Below, one piece after another: positions 1 through 6,881 of a stretch of DNA of 10,953 bases. The first letter of the stretch is position 1, and each line of letters begins with the position of its first letter. The position numbers were made by a program, and so were the translations under genes. The notes below the pieces were generated by a model that saw only the letters and a list, made by a program, of their open reading frames with translations, was not told where the DNA came from and made no database searches. Source of the DNA: Clostridiales bacterium UBA1446 (lineage in GTDB: Bacteria; Bacillota; Clostridia; Oscillospirales; Oscillospiraceae). The stretch lies in the NCBI GenBank assembly GCA_002329245.1, contig DCTG01000046.1, positions 726-11,678 of the forward strand, given 5' to 3'.

Positions 1-42
1 ATAACCCGAAGGTCGCAGGTTCAAATCCTGCTCCCGCAACCA
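1..42 (+). tRNA. tRNA-Met (initiator, fMet), 3' part only
   Basis: The 3' part of an initiator tRNA gene, cut by the left window edge inside the anticodon. The first two bases (AT) are the last two of a CAT anticodon. They are followed by AA and CCC, the 3' strand of the three-G:C anticodon stem typical of initiator tRNAs. The T arm is complete: GCAGG (15-19), the TTCAAAT loop, and CCTGC (27-31). The acceptor 3' strand TCCCGCA (32-38) ends in A at position 72, which fits the unpaired 1:72 position that marks bacterial tRNA-fMet. It is followed by discriminator A and an encoded CCA (40-42). The 5' half lies outside the window, so identity rests on the 3' half. Confidence 0.88.
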
Positions 43-47
43 GAATT

Positions 48-83
48 GTTGCCGTAGCTTTTTAGCTACGGCAACCTTTTTTT
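48..83 (+). terminator. Intrinsic terminator of the tRNA transcript
   Basis: A perfect 11-bp stem (48-58 GTTGCCGTAGC pairs with 65-75) closes a 6-nt loop and is followed by C and seven T residues (77-83). It starts six bases after the tRNA CCA end, so it ends the tRNA transcript and isolates it from the gene at 258. Confidence 0.93.
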
Positions 84-166
84 GTCCTAATTTGTCTGTT
101 AATCTTCTGAGGCCTGTCAGTCGTGCCCCTTGATATGATGAAGCGTTAGTGTAAAATCGCATGAAA

Positions 167-196
167 TTGACGCTTGCGCGATGAATATGATATAGT
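167..196 (+). promoter_or_regulatory. Candidate sigma-A promoter for the first gene unit
   Basis: TTGACG (167-172) and TATAGT (191-196) each match five of six consensus bases of the -35 and -10 boxes and are separated by 18 bp. They lie after the tRNA terminator and about 60 bp before the ATG at 258. An in-frame TTG at 174 sits between the two boxes, which argues against that codon being the translation start. The call is based on consensus only. Confidence 0.55.
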
Positions 197-257
197 TTTC
201 TTCAGTGCGGAAAGATTTTCTGTCTCCACCAGAAAAATCCGGTTACCGGAAAGGAAG

Positions 258-1862
258 ATGAAGTTGTTCGATCTTCTCATCAAGGGCGGAACCGTCGCCG
301 ACGGCAGCGGCGGCAACCCGTATACGGCGGATGTAGGAATACTACAGGATAAGATCGCGTTTATCGGAAACGCGGACGGCGCGAAGGCGGCCAAGGTCAT
401 CGACGCCGGCGGCCTGATTGTGTCGCCCGGCTTTATCGAAATGCACTCGCACGACGATCTGGACATGATCTCCAATCCCACAGTACCATACAAACTGCTG
501 CAGGGAATCACCACCGAGGTGATTGGACTGTGCGGAATCGGATGTGCGCCCTATGACCCCGAAAAGGCGCGGGAATGGGAAAACTGGGCCGGCCGTTTCC
601 TGTGCGATACTCCCGCACCTTGGACATGGCGCTCTTTCGGCGGCTTTTTAGACAGACTTGAAGAGGCGAAAGCCTCTCTGAATGTGGTGGGACTTGTCTC
701 CCACGGCGCAATCCGCGCCTCGGTCATGGGTCTGGAAGACCGGAACCCCGCTCCCGAAGAGCTTGCCGCAATGAAACGGCTGCTTGCCGACAGCATGGAA
801 CAGGGCGCCAGGGGACTATCCACGGGTCTTATCTACGTGCCCATGGTCTACTCCGGCCCGGAGGAGATGATTCAGCTTTGCAGGGTCGTTGCTGAAAAAG
901 GAGGCCTGGTCGTCCCGCACGTGCGCAATTTGGCGGGGTCCATGGCGGACGCCGTTCGGGAATTCATCGGCATCGCAAAATCGGCAAACGCCCCGCTCCA
1001 CATTTCCCATCTCGGCGTCATCGGAAGGGCGAACTGGCCGCAGATGGACCAGGCGCTCCGCTTCATAGAGAAGGCAAAATCCGAAGGCATGGACATTACG
1101 TTCGACACGCACAGCTACACCGGCGTGAGCAGCATGATCAACATGCTCCTGCCGCCGTGGGTAAACAAGGGCGGCCGCGCGGCGGTCAGCGAACGTCTCA
1201 GGAACCCGGAAATCCGCCGGCGGATTAAGGAAGATTTTATTAACAGGCAGCTCACAGACCCCGTTCCGGGCTGGGAATTTACGCCGAACTTTGCCGGTTG
1301 GGATCAAATCCGCATCGCCGGCCTCAGCAACAAAAACAACGAACCGTATATAGGAATGACCCTTCAGGAAATTGCGGACAGCCGGAACCAGGAACCGTAC
1401 GACGCGGCCATGGACCTTATCGCGGAGGACGAGGGAACCGTCAACATGGCAATCAGCGACGGATATTCCATTGAAAACATACGCAAGGTGATTCAAAAAG
1501 GCGCGTTGATCGGCGGTGACGGCATCCCTGCCGGCGCGCATCCGCACCCGAGGCTTTACGGAACCTTTGCGCGGTTTTTTGAAAAATTCGTGCGCGAGGA
1601 AAAGCTGCTTACCCTGCCGGAAGCCGTGAGCAGGGTCACGCGCGAGTCTGCCGGGCTATTGAAATTGGAAAAAAGGGGCGAGCTGAAGGAAGGCTACTAC
1701 GCGGACATTACCGTCTTTGATATCGAAACCATCCATGACCGCGCGACGATGGCGGAACCGAAACGTCATCCCGCGGGAATCAAACATGTCGTCGTAAACG
1801 GAAGCCTGACGGTCGAGGGCGGAAAACACACGGGATCGCGGGACGGCAGAGTGCTGCGTTAA
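258..1862 (+). CDS. N-acyl-D-amino-acid deacylase family amidohydrolase
   Basis: A 534-residue metal-dependent amidohydrolase of the D-aminoacylase family, which hydrolyses N-acyl-D-amino acids or related amides in the cytoplasm. The N-terminal strand region (LLIKGGTVADGSGG) and C-terminal region (GELKEGYYADITVFD, about 474-488) form the usual beta-sandwich around a TIM barrel. Visible metal-site residues are HSHDD (H63, H65), C92 in LCGIGC, H221 (VVPHVRN), H251 (HISHLG) and D421 in GGDG. H221 and H251 sit almost exactly where family members have H220 and H250. The family signature HPRLYGTFARF follows at about 430-440. No signal peptide is visible. ATG 258 is chosen because it follows a GGAAAGGAAG purine stretch and the homologous N-terminus starts there; an upstream in-frame TTG at 174 lies inside the candidate promoter. 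It is followed after 86 nt by the flavoenzyme gene. Substrate is unknown; a hydantoinase-like or dipeptide substrate is possible. Confidence 0.88.
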   Translation: MKLFDLLIKGGTVADGSGGNPYTADVGILQDKIAFIGNADGAKAAKVIDAGGLIVSPGFIEMHSHDDLDMISNPTVPYKLLQGITTEVIGLCGIGCAPYDPEKAREWENWAGRFLCDTPAPWTWRSFGGFLDRLEEAKASLNVVGLVSHGAIRASVMGLEDRNPAPEELAAMKRLLADSMEQGARGLSTGLIYVPMVYSGPEEMIQLCRVVAEKGGLVVPHVRNLAGSMADAVREFIGIAKSANAPLHISHLGVIGRANWPQMDQALRFIEKAKSEGMDITFDTHSYTGVSSMINMLLPPWVNKGGRAAVSERLRNPEIRRRIKEDFINRQLTDPVPGWEFTPNFAGWDQIRIAGLSNKNNEPYIGMTLQEIADSRNQEPYDAAMDLIAEDEGTVNMAISDGYSIENIRKVIQKGALIGGDGIPAGAHPHPRLYGTFARFFEKFVREEKLLTLPEAVSRVTRESAGLLKLEKRGELKEGYYADITVFDIETIHDRATMAEPKRHPAGIKHVVVNGSLTVEGGKHTGSRDGRVLR

Positions 1863-1900
1863 GACGGCTTGCGCGGAGAAGAAACGGCGCTTTCACATAT

Positions 1901-1927
1901 AAATCAGGTTAAGAAGAAAACCTGTTT
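1901..1927 (+). other. Small hairpin just upstream of the flavoenzyme ribosome binding site
   Basis: CAGGTT (1905-1910) can pair with AACCTG (1919-1924) across an 8-nt purine loop, with two more A:T pairs beyond a T-T mismatch. It sits in the 86-nt spacer, 6 nt before the GGAGGAAGAGG ribosome binding site (1931-1941). The following T run is too short for a terminator. It could modestly affect mRNA stability or translation, or be chance. Confidence 0.25.
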
Positions 1928-1948
1928 CAGGGAGGAAGAGGACGTATC

Positions 1949-3901
1949 ATGAAAAGAAAATACCCGCATCTTTGCAGTCCCATTCAAATCGGAAGCCTGA
2001 CCTACCGCAACCGGATGGCTTCCTCCCCTCTGGCCACCCCCTTTATCACCCGGGAAGGGTATATGACCTGGGAGGGCGCGGCCTTTTACGAGGAGCGCGC
2101 CAAAGGCGGCGCAGCCTCCGTTACCGTGACGGAGGGCGTAACCCACCCTGAAACGGGGCAGAATTACCGCCGTCAGCTTACGCTGACGGACGAGGACTGC
2201 TTAGGGATGTTGGCTGTTGCCGCAACCTCAATCAAGCGCCACGGCGCGATCGCCGCCCTTGAGCTTTCCCACGGCGGCAAGTACATCGACATCGATATCC
2301 AACAGGGCTACAAGTCCAAGTCCGTCATCCGCTACGGCCCCTCCGACGAGGAGGTTTCCGAGCAGGACGGTGTTCTTGTCAGGGAAATGCCGAAGAAAAT
2401 CCTTCGCGAGGTGGTCAAGTCCTTCGCCGTGGGCGCGGACTTCGCGCGCCGCGCCGGCTTTGATTTGATTGTGCTCCACGGAGGACACGGCTGGCTCATC
2501 AACCAGTTTTTATCCCCCGCCGTGAACCGCCGCACCGATGAGTACGGCGGCAGCATAGCCAACCGCGCCCGCCTTGCCTTGGAGATTTTGGACAGTATCC
2601 GTTCGGTTGTGGGCTCCCGCATTCCCATCGAGTTTCGCTTAAGCGCCGAGGAGTTTGTCGAGGGAGGCTACGAGCTTGGAGAGGCAATTGAGATTGCGAA
2701 ACTGTTGGAGCCGAAGATAGACCTGCTTCATGTTTCCGCCGGCTCCCATGAGAGCGCCTTTGCCCGCACGCACCTGCCCGTTTACGCGCGGCGGGGCGAG
2801 CTGGTGCACTATGCCGCCGAACTGAAAAAGCATGTGCGCGTCCCGGTCGCCGCCATCGGCGCTTTAAACGACCCGGAGGAAATGGAGCGGATTATTGCCG
2901 AGGGGAAGGCGGACATCGTCGTTATGGGCCGCGCCCTGATTGCCGACCCGCAGCTTCCCAACAAAGTAATCCAGGGCCGGGACGACGAGATTATCAAATG
3001 TATTCGCTGTTTCGACTGCATGGCCGAGCGTATTGCGAAACGAACCCGGAGCTGCGCGGTAAACCCAATCATCGGCCGGGAACTGGAACCCCGGGAGAGC
3101 GTCTCTCGCAACCCCCGGAAGGTTCTTGTGGTGGGCGGCGGGCCCGCCGGCATGCAGGCGGCCGTTACCGCCGCCAGATGCGGCCACAGGGTGATTCTCT
3201 GCGAGAAGAAGAGCGAGTTGGGCGGCGCCTTGCTGTGCGGCCGCGCAATTCCCTTCAAGCAGGACTTTGTCGACCTGGCGAAAGCCAAAGCCCGGGAAGC
3301 GGAAAAGGCCGGCGTGGAGGTGCGGTTGAATACGGAGGTCACGAAGGAATACGCCGAACGCGAGCAGGCGGACGTCATTCTCGTGGCCGCCGGCGCGCAG
3401 CCCGTTGTCCCGGAAATCCCCGGTGCGCGCAGCAAAAACGTCGTACTGGGCTATGATATCTCGAACGAAAGCGTGATCGGCCAAAAAGTGGTTGTCCTCG
3501 GCGGAGGTCTTATTGGAACCGACCTTGCCATTTATTGCGCGGAAGAGGGCAGAATCGTCACGCTGGTCGAGCGGTCGGGAGAGATTGCCCGCGACGCCAA
3601 CATCATTCAGCGGCCAATCATGCTCCGGGAAATTGCAAAGCGCGGCGTGACTGTAAAAACGAATACCGTCGGCCTCGCTATAACCGAAAGGGGGCTTATC
3701 TGCGCGGGCGAGGATGGAAAAGAACAGTTGATAGAAGCTGACACCGTTATAATCGCCGTCGGCCAGAAGCCGCTCGCAGAAACGGCGGAAACCCTGCAAG
3801 ATTGCGTGCCCATCGTCCTGCCTATCGGCGACTGCGTAGCCGCCGGAGACGTTCACGCGGCTATTCTGAGAGGCTACCACGCGGGTCTCAACATCGGATA
3901 A
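1949..3901 (+). CDS. Old-yellow-enzyme family FMN/FAD/4Fe-4S NAD(P)H-dependent oxidoreductase
   Basis: A 650-residue flavo-iron-sulfur reductase built like 2,4-dienoyl-CoA reductase, trimethylamine dehydrogenase, enoate reductases and the bile-acid enzymes BaiCD/BaiH. Such enzymes usually reduce activated C=C bonds with NAD(P)H. Residues 1 to about 345 form the FMN TIM barrel, with HGGHGWLINQFLSP (177-190) and NRRTDEYGGS (193-202). A [4Fe-4S] motif follows: C351, C354, C357 and C369 (CxxCxxCx11C). The C-terminal half has an FAD-binding GGGPAG (396-401) and an NAD(P)-binding GGGLIG (518-523). Length is close to the family's 640-680. ATG 1949 follows GGAGGAAGAGG with a normal spacer. It lies between an amidohydrolase and a cupin in one apparent unit, suggesting a small-molecule catabolic role. 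The substrate cannot be assigned; the family is too broad to separate dienoyl-CoA, steroid, enoate or other substrates. Confidence 0.9.
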   Translation: MKRKYPHLCSPIQIGSLTYRNRMASSPLATPFITREGYMTWEGAAFYEERAKGGAASVTVTEGVTHPETGQNYRRQLTLTDEDCLGMLAVAATSIKRHGAIAALELSHGGKYIDIDIQQGYKSKSVIRYGPSDEEVSEQDGVLVREMPKKILREVVKSFAVGADFARRAGFDLIVLHGGHGWLINQFLSPAVNRRTDEYGGSIANRARLALEILDSIRSVVGSRIPIEFRLSAEEFVEGGYELGEAIEIAKLLEPKIDLLHVSAGSHESAFARTHLPVYARRGELVHYAAELKKHVRVPVAAIGALNDPEEMERIIAEGKADIVVMGRALIADPQLPNKVIQGRDDEIIKCIRCFDCMAERIAKRTRSCAVNPIIGRELEPRESVSRNPRKVLVVGGGPAGMQAAVTAARCGHRVILCEKKSELGGALLCGRAIPFKQDFVDLAKAKAREAEKAGVEVRLNTEVTKEYAEREQADVILVAAGAQPVVPEIPGARSKNVVLGYDISNESVIGQKVVVLGGGLIGTDLAIYCAEEGRIVTLVERSGEIARDANIIQRPIMLREIAKRGVTVKTNTVGLAITERGLICAGEDGKEQLIEADTVIIAVGQKPLAETAETLQDCVPIVLPIGDCVAAGDVHAAILRGYHAGLNIG

Positions 3902-3970
3902 TCCTTCTCCCTTGCCGTCCTGCGGGATACCTTTTTGCAGACTGAGGCATATGATGGGATAACCGCACGG

Positions 3971-3978
3971 AAAGGAGA
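3971..3978 (+). promoter_or_regulatory. Ribosome binding site supporting a TTG start
   Basis: AAAGGAGA lies with about nine bases between its AGGAG core and the TTG at 3987. No ATG or GTG in this frame is comparably placed, and conserved cupin sequence begins soon after, so the site fixes TTG as the start of the cupin gene. Confidence 0.75.
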
Positions 3979-3986
3979 CGAAGCGA

Positions 3987-4427
3987 TTGACCAATCGGGA
4001 CGATACGGAATATGTATTAAAAGACTACGGCCCGCAGCCATTGGCATTAGACATTGAGAAGGCGACAGAGCAAAACCGCACCTTTCGCACGGCGCTGTGG
4101 ACGGGACGCCATTTGCAGGTGACGCTCATGAGCATTTCTGTCGGCGAGGATATCGGTGTTGAGATCCACCCGGAGCTTGACCAGTTCCTTCGGATTGAGC
4201 AGGGGCAGGGAATCGTTCAAATGGGGTACAGCCGCGACAATATGAACCTGCAGGGGCGCGTTTCGGAGGACGACGCCATTATAATTCCCGCCGGTACATG
4301 GCACAACCTGACCAACACAGGCAACATACCGTTAAAACTGTATTCCATATACGCTCCGCCCCAGCACCCAAGAGGCACCGTCCATGTAACCCGGGCAGAC
4401 GCAATAGCCGCCGAGCGCAATCACTAA
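3987..4427 (+). CDS. Small single-domain cupin protein
   Basis: A 146-residue cupin with one double-stranded beta-helix domain, probably cytoplasmic and metal-binding. The first cupin motif is seen as EIHPELDQFLRIEQGQG (59-75), with H61 and E63 as likely ligands. The classic HxH has E in place of the second His. The second motif is PAGTWHNLTNTG (101-112), giving H106. A LYSIYAPPQHPRGTVH stretch (118-133) follows. These blocks match a conserved stand-alone cupin family found in many anaerobes, whose function I do not know. The start is TTG, backed by AAAGGAGA upstream. The gene is third in the unit, 85 nt after the flavoenzyme, and is followed directly by a strong terminator. A role as a small isomerase, dioxygenase-like enzyme or sugar/amide-binding protein is possible but not shown. 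Confidence 0.85.
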   Translation: MTNRDDTEYVLKDYGPQPLALDIEKATEQNRTFRTALWTGRHLQVTLMSISVGEDIGVEIHPELDQFLRIEQGQGIVQMGYSRDNMNLQGRVSEDDAIIIPAGTWHNLTNTGNIPLKLYSIYAPPQHPRGTVHVTRADAIAAERNH

Positions 4428-4432
4428 CCGCA

Positions 4433-4479
4433 GATAAAAATACCGCCGCCTTCTTGTTCTGGCGGCGGTATTTTTTATC
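4433..4479 (+). terminator. Strong intrinsic terminator, probably bidirectional
   Basis: A 15-bp perfect inverted repeat (4436-4450 with 4461-4475) has a GC core CCGCCGCC/GGCGGCGG, flanking A and T tracts, and a 10-nt loop. The A tract on one side and T tract on the other mean it could terminate in both directions. It starts six bases after the cupin stop codon and separates the first gene unit from the molybdoenzyme unit. Confidence 0.95.
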
Positions 4480-4553
4480 CCTTGAACCTACAGCCCCGCT
4501 TCTGAGAAAGGGGCAGCTTGGGGATCGAATCGACCCTCTGACGAAATCGGGGA

Positions 4554-4590
4554 TTGACCGCCTCCGCTTTCCTATAGTACATTTACTATA
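4554..4590 (+). promoter_or_regulatory. Candidate promoter overlapped by an inverted repeat (possible operator)
   Basis: TTGACC (4554-4559) and TACATT (4578-4583), 18 bp apart, form a plausible -35/-10 pair. A perfect inverted repeat, TATAGTA (4573-4579) and TACTATA (4584-4590) with a CATT spacer, covers the -10 region. An AT-rich 18-bp palindrome over a -10 box is a common place for a repressor to bind. It lies in the only intergenic stretch ahead of the molybdoenzyme unit, about 40 bp before its ATG. Boxes are called from consensus alone. Confidence 0.45.
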
Positions 4591-4631
4591 AGACCAACCG
4601 AAACCCTCGGGAGGGGAAAGGAAGCGGTACC

Positions 4632-6881
4632 ATGGAGCGCTTTCCGGAAAAACCAAAAGAACACTGCGGCCTGACATGGGAAGAAGCGCGGCGGTTTGCC
4701 GATAGAAATGGCGAGCGGGTCGTCCCCACCTTTTGCTCCCTGTGCGGCCCCGCCGCCCGCTGCGGGATTTATGCGTTTGTAAGGGACGGGCGTTTTCATC
4801 GGGTGGCGGGAATGGCGGAGTGCCCGATCAACCGCGGCGCGGTATGCGCAAAGGGGCTTGCCGCCCCCCAATGGGTCTATTCGCCCGACCGCCTGAAGAG
4901 TCCTCTCCTTCGGACGGGGGAAAAGGGCGAAGGCAAGTTCCGGGAAATTTCCTGGCGGGAAGCGGTCGATATCCTTGCGGAAAAACTGCTTGCGCAAAAG
5001 CAGAAATACGGCCCCGAGTCCCTTGCCATCCTGTCTCCGGCCCGACGCTCTTACAGCGAGCTTCTGCAGCGCTTTTTGATCGTCCACGGGAGCCCCAATT
5101 ACGGGCACAGCGGCATCTGCGCTCTGCAGCGCGCCTTTTGCTTTTTATACACGCTTGGAAACCGTCCCCGGTGCGACTATCAAAACAGCGATTTGATTGT
5201 GCTTTGGGGACGGCAGCCGGTTTTTTCCGGGCCTCCCATGGGCGCGGCAAGGGAGCTTGTGGCAGCGAAACAAAGAGGCGTGAAAATTATCGCCGTCAAG
5301 CCTTCGGTCGAACCGGATGTGAGCCTGGCGGATATCTGGGTTCCGCTTCGGCCCGGGACCGACGCGGCGCTTGCCCTCTCTATGCTTAACGTCGTCATAA
5401 ACGAGGACCTGATCGATGAACCCTTTGTCCGCGAATGGTGCCACGGGTTTGAGGAATTAAAGTTACATATTCAAAGCTATCCGCCCGCGTGGGGCGAACG
5501 GATCACCGGCGTGCCTGCCGCGCAAATCCGCGAAACGGCGCGCCTGTACGCGACAACAAAGGCGGCCGTAATCGACCTGGGCAACGGCGTGGAGCATGCT
5601 CCTTCGGCCGGCGACGCGATCCGCGCAATTGCGATTTTAATGGCGGTGACCGGACACCTGGACCGCCCCGGCTGCAACCTGCTGGCGCCTTCGCCGGCCG
5701 AAGCGGCCATGCCTGCGCCGAACAAAATTTCATTATACGAACGCTACACCCCGTCCATGGTGGAAAAATTGGCGGGCCCGGAATTTCCCCTTCCGTTCCA
5801 GCCCTTTTTGGAGGGAACCACTTCCGCGTATTACCGGATCTTGGAGAGCGTGCTGACGGAACGCCCTTATCCGATTCGGACCATTATCGCGCCGGGAACA
5901 CAGCCGGCCGTCAGCACCCGAGGCACAAGGCAGGTTGTGGAAGCCCTGAAAAATGTAGAATTTTATGTTGTAATCGACGTGGCCCGGACGGCGGATATGC
6001 AGTATGCGGACCTTGTCCTCCCCACCGCCACGCCTTACGAAACGGACCATCCGTTCGAGATTTTCGGCAACTGGATTATGGCCAGAAACAAGGTCGTTGA
6101 ACCGCTGGGTGAGTATCGCTCCCTCTATGAGCTCTTCCTCGAACTGGGCGTCCGGATGGGGTACGGTTCCGATTTCTGGAACGGGGACAGTACGGAGTTT
6201 CAAAACTTCCAGCTCCAGCCCTTTCATATGACGATCGATCAGCTGCGGGCGTATCCCACCGGCAGGACCTATGATGCGAAAGGTTTCAAACAGGAATACG
6301 AAACCTATGAAAAAGCGTTTCGCAAGAAAAGCTCCGCCCTTTCCGGCGGGGCATACCTGCCGCAGGGTAAGGTGGCGATTTATAGCACCACCTTTGAGCG
6401 GCACGGCTTTTCGCCCCTTCCCGTGTGGCGGGAACCGCCGGAAAGCCTGACCGGAAATCCGGACCTGAACGAAAAGTATCCGCTCATCCTTTCCGACTAC
6501 CATACCTCCGACGTGTATTCGGCCGCCTGGCTGCGAAACGTCCCGAACCTGCGCGAACTGCATCCCGATCCGGTTCTCCACATCCATCCGGAGGCCGCCG
6601 CAGCCCGAAACATCCGGACGGGAGACTGGGTCAGGGTCGAATCCCCCCACGGCTGGATCAAGGTCAAGGCGGAGCTTTATCCCGGAATCCGGCCCGACAC
6701 GGTCATGGTGCTCCATGGCTGGTGGCAGGGGTGCCGGGAATTGGGCAGGGAAGACCTGCCCCTTCTTGACGGCGGCGCCAACGTAAACCTTATGTACAGC
6801 GTCGATCCCGAGAAGGCGTATGACCCGCTGATTACGGCTATGAGCAGCCAGACGTTGGTTGAGGTGCGAAAATATGAATGA
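4632..6881 (+). CDS. Molybdopterin (bis-MGD) oxidoreductase, catalytic subunit
   Basis: A 749-residue Mo- or W-bis-MGD enzyme of the DMSO reductase superfamily. The N-terminus holds a [4Fe-4S] motif: C35, C38, C44 and C72. The last gap is the usual 27 residues, but C38 to C44 is two residues longer than in the standard CxxCxxxC. NRGAVCAKG and an SPDRLKSPL segment follow, as in the family. GSPNYGHSGIC ends in C163, the probable metal ligand position. The C-terminal MGD-binding domain shows HIHPEAAAARNIRTGDWV, HGWWQGC (695-701) and ANVNL (716-720). The HGWW motif suggests the acetylene hydratase / transhydroxylase / catechol dehydroxylase side of the superfamily (inference). No Tat signal is present, so the enzyme is cytoplasmic. 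ATG 4632 follows a GGGAGGGGAAAGGAAG purine stretch. It overlaps the Fe-S subunit gene by 8 nt. Substrate unknown. Confidence 0.92.
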   Translation: MERFPEKPKEHCGLTWEEARRFADRNGERVVPTFCSLCGPAARCGIYAFVRDGRFHRVAGMAECPINRGAVCAKGLAAPQWVYSPDRLKSPLLRTGEKGEGKFREISWREAVDILAEKLLAQKQKYGPESLAILSPARRSYSELLQRFLIVHGSPNYGHSGICALQRAFCFLYTLGNRPRCDYQNSDLIVLWGRQPVFSGPPMGAARELVAAKQRGVKIIAVKPSVEPDVSLADIWVPLRPGTDAALALSMLNVVINEDLIDEPFVREWCHGFEELKLHIQSYPPAWGERITGVPAAQIRETARLYATTKAAVIDLGNGVEHAPSAGDAIRAIAILMAVTGHLDRPGCNLLAPSPAEAAMPAPNKISLYERYTPSMVEKLAGPEFPLPFQPFLEGTTSAYYRILESVLTERPYPIRTIIAPGTQPAVSTRGTRQVVEALKNVEFYVVIDVARTADMQYADLVLPTATPYETDHPFEIFGNWIMARNKVVEPLGEYRSLYELFLELGVRMGYGSDFWNGDSTEFQNFQLQPFHMTIDQLRAYPTGRTYDAKGFKQEYETYEKAFRKKSSALSGGAYLPQGKVAIYSTTFERHGFSPLPVWREPPESLTGNPDLNEKYPLILSDYHTSDVYSAAWLRNVPNLRELHPDPVLHIHPEAAAARNIRTGDWVRVESPHGWIKVKAELYPGIRPDTVMVLHGWWQGCRELGREDLPLLDGGANVNLMYSVDPEKAYDPLITAMSSQTLVEVRKYE

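Noticed and set aside
1..42. tRNA 3' end as an integration site for a mobile element
   Set aside because: I found no second copy of the tRNA 3' sequence, no integrase and no transposase in the window. An ATAACCCG match at 9661-9668 is only eight bases and likely chance.
174..257. Upstream TTG start extending the amidohydrolase by 28 residues
   Set aside because: The TTG lies between the -35 and -10 boxes of the candidate promoter, lacks a ribosome binding site, and the family's N-terminus begins at ATG 258.
816..1547. Long minus-strand open frame (243 codons) inside the amidohydrolase gene
   Set aside because: It lies wholly antisense to a well-conserved gene, has no recognisable domain, and is explained by high GC at third codon positions.
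2864..3994. Minus-strand open frame of 376 codons opposite the flavoenzyme
   Set aside because: It is a shadow of a strongly conserved plus-strand gene. Its His/Arg/Gly-rich product shows no family motif.
4298..4591. Plus-strand open frame of 97 codons across the cupin end and the terminator
   Set aside because: It overlaps the cupin in another frame, runs through the strong hairpin, and has no ribosome binding site or recognisable sequence.
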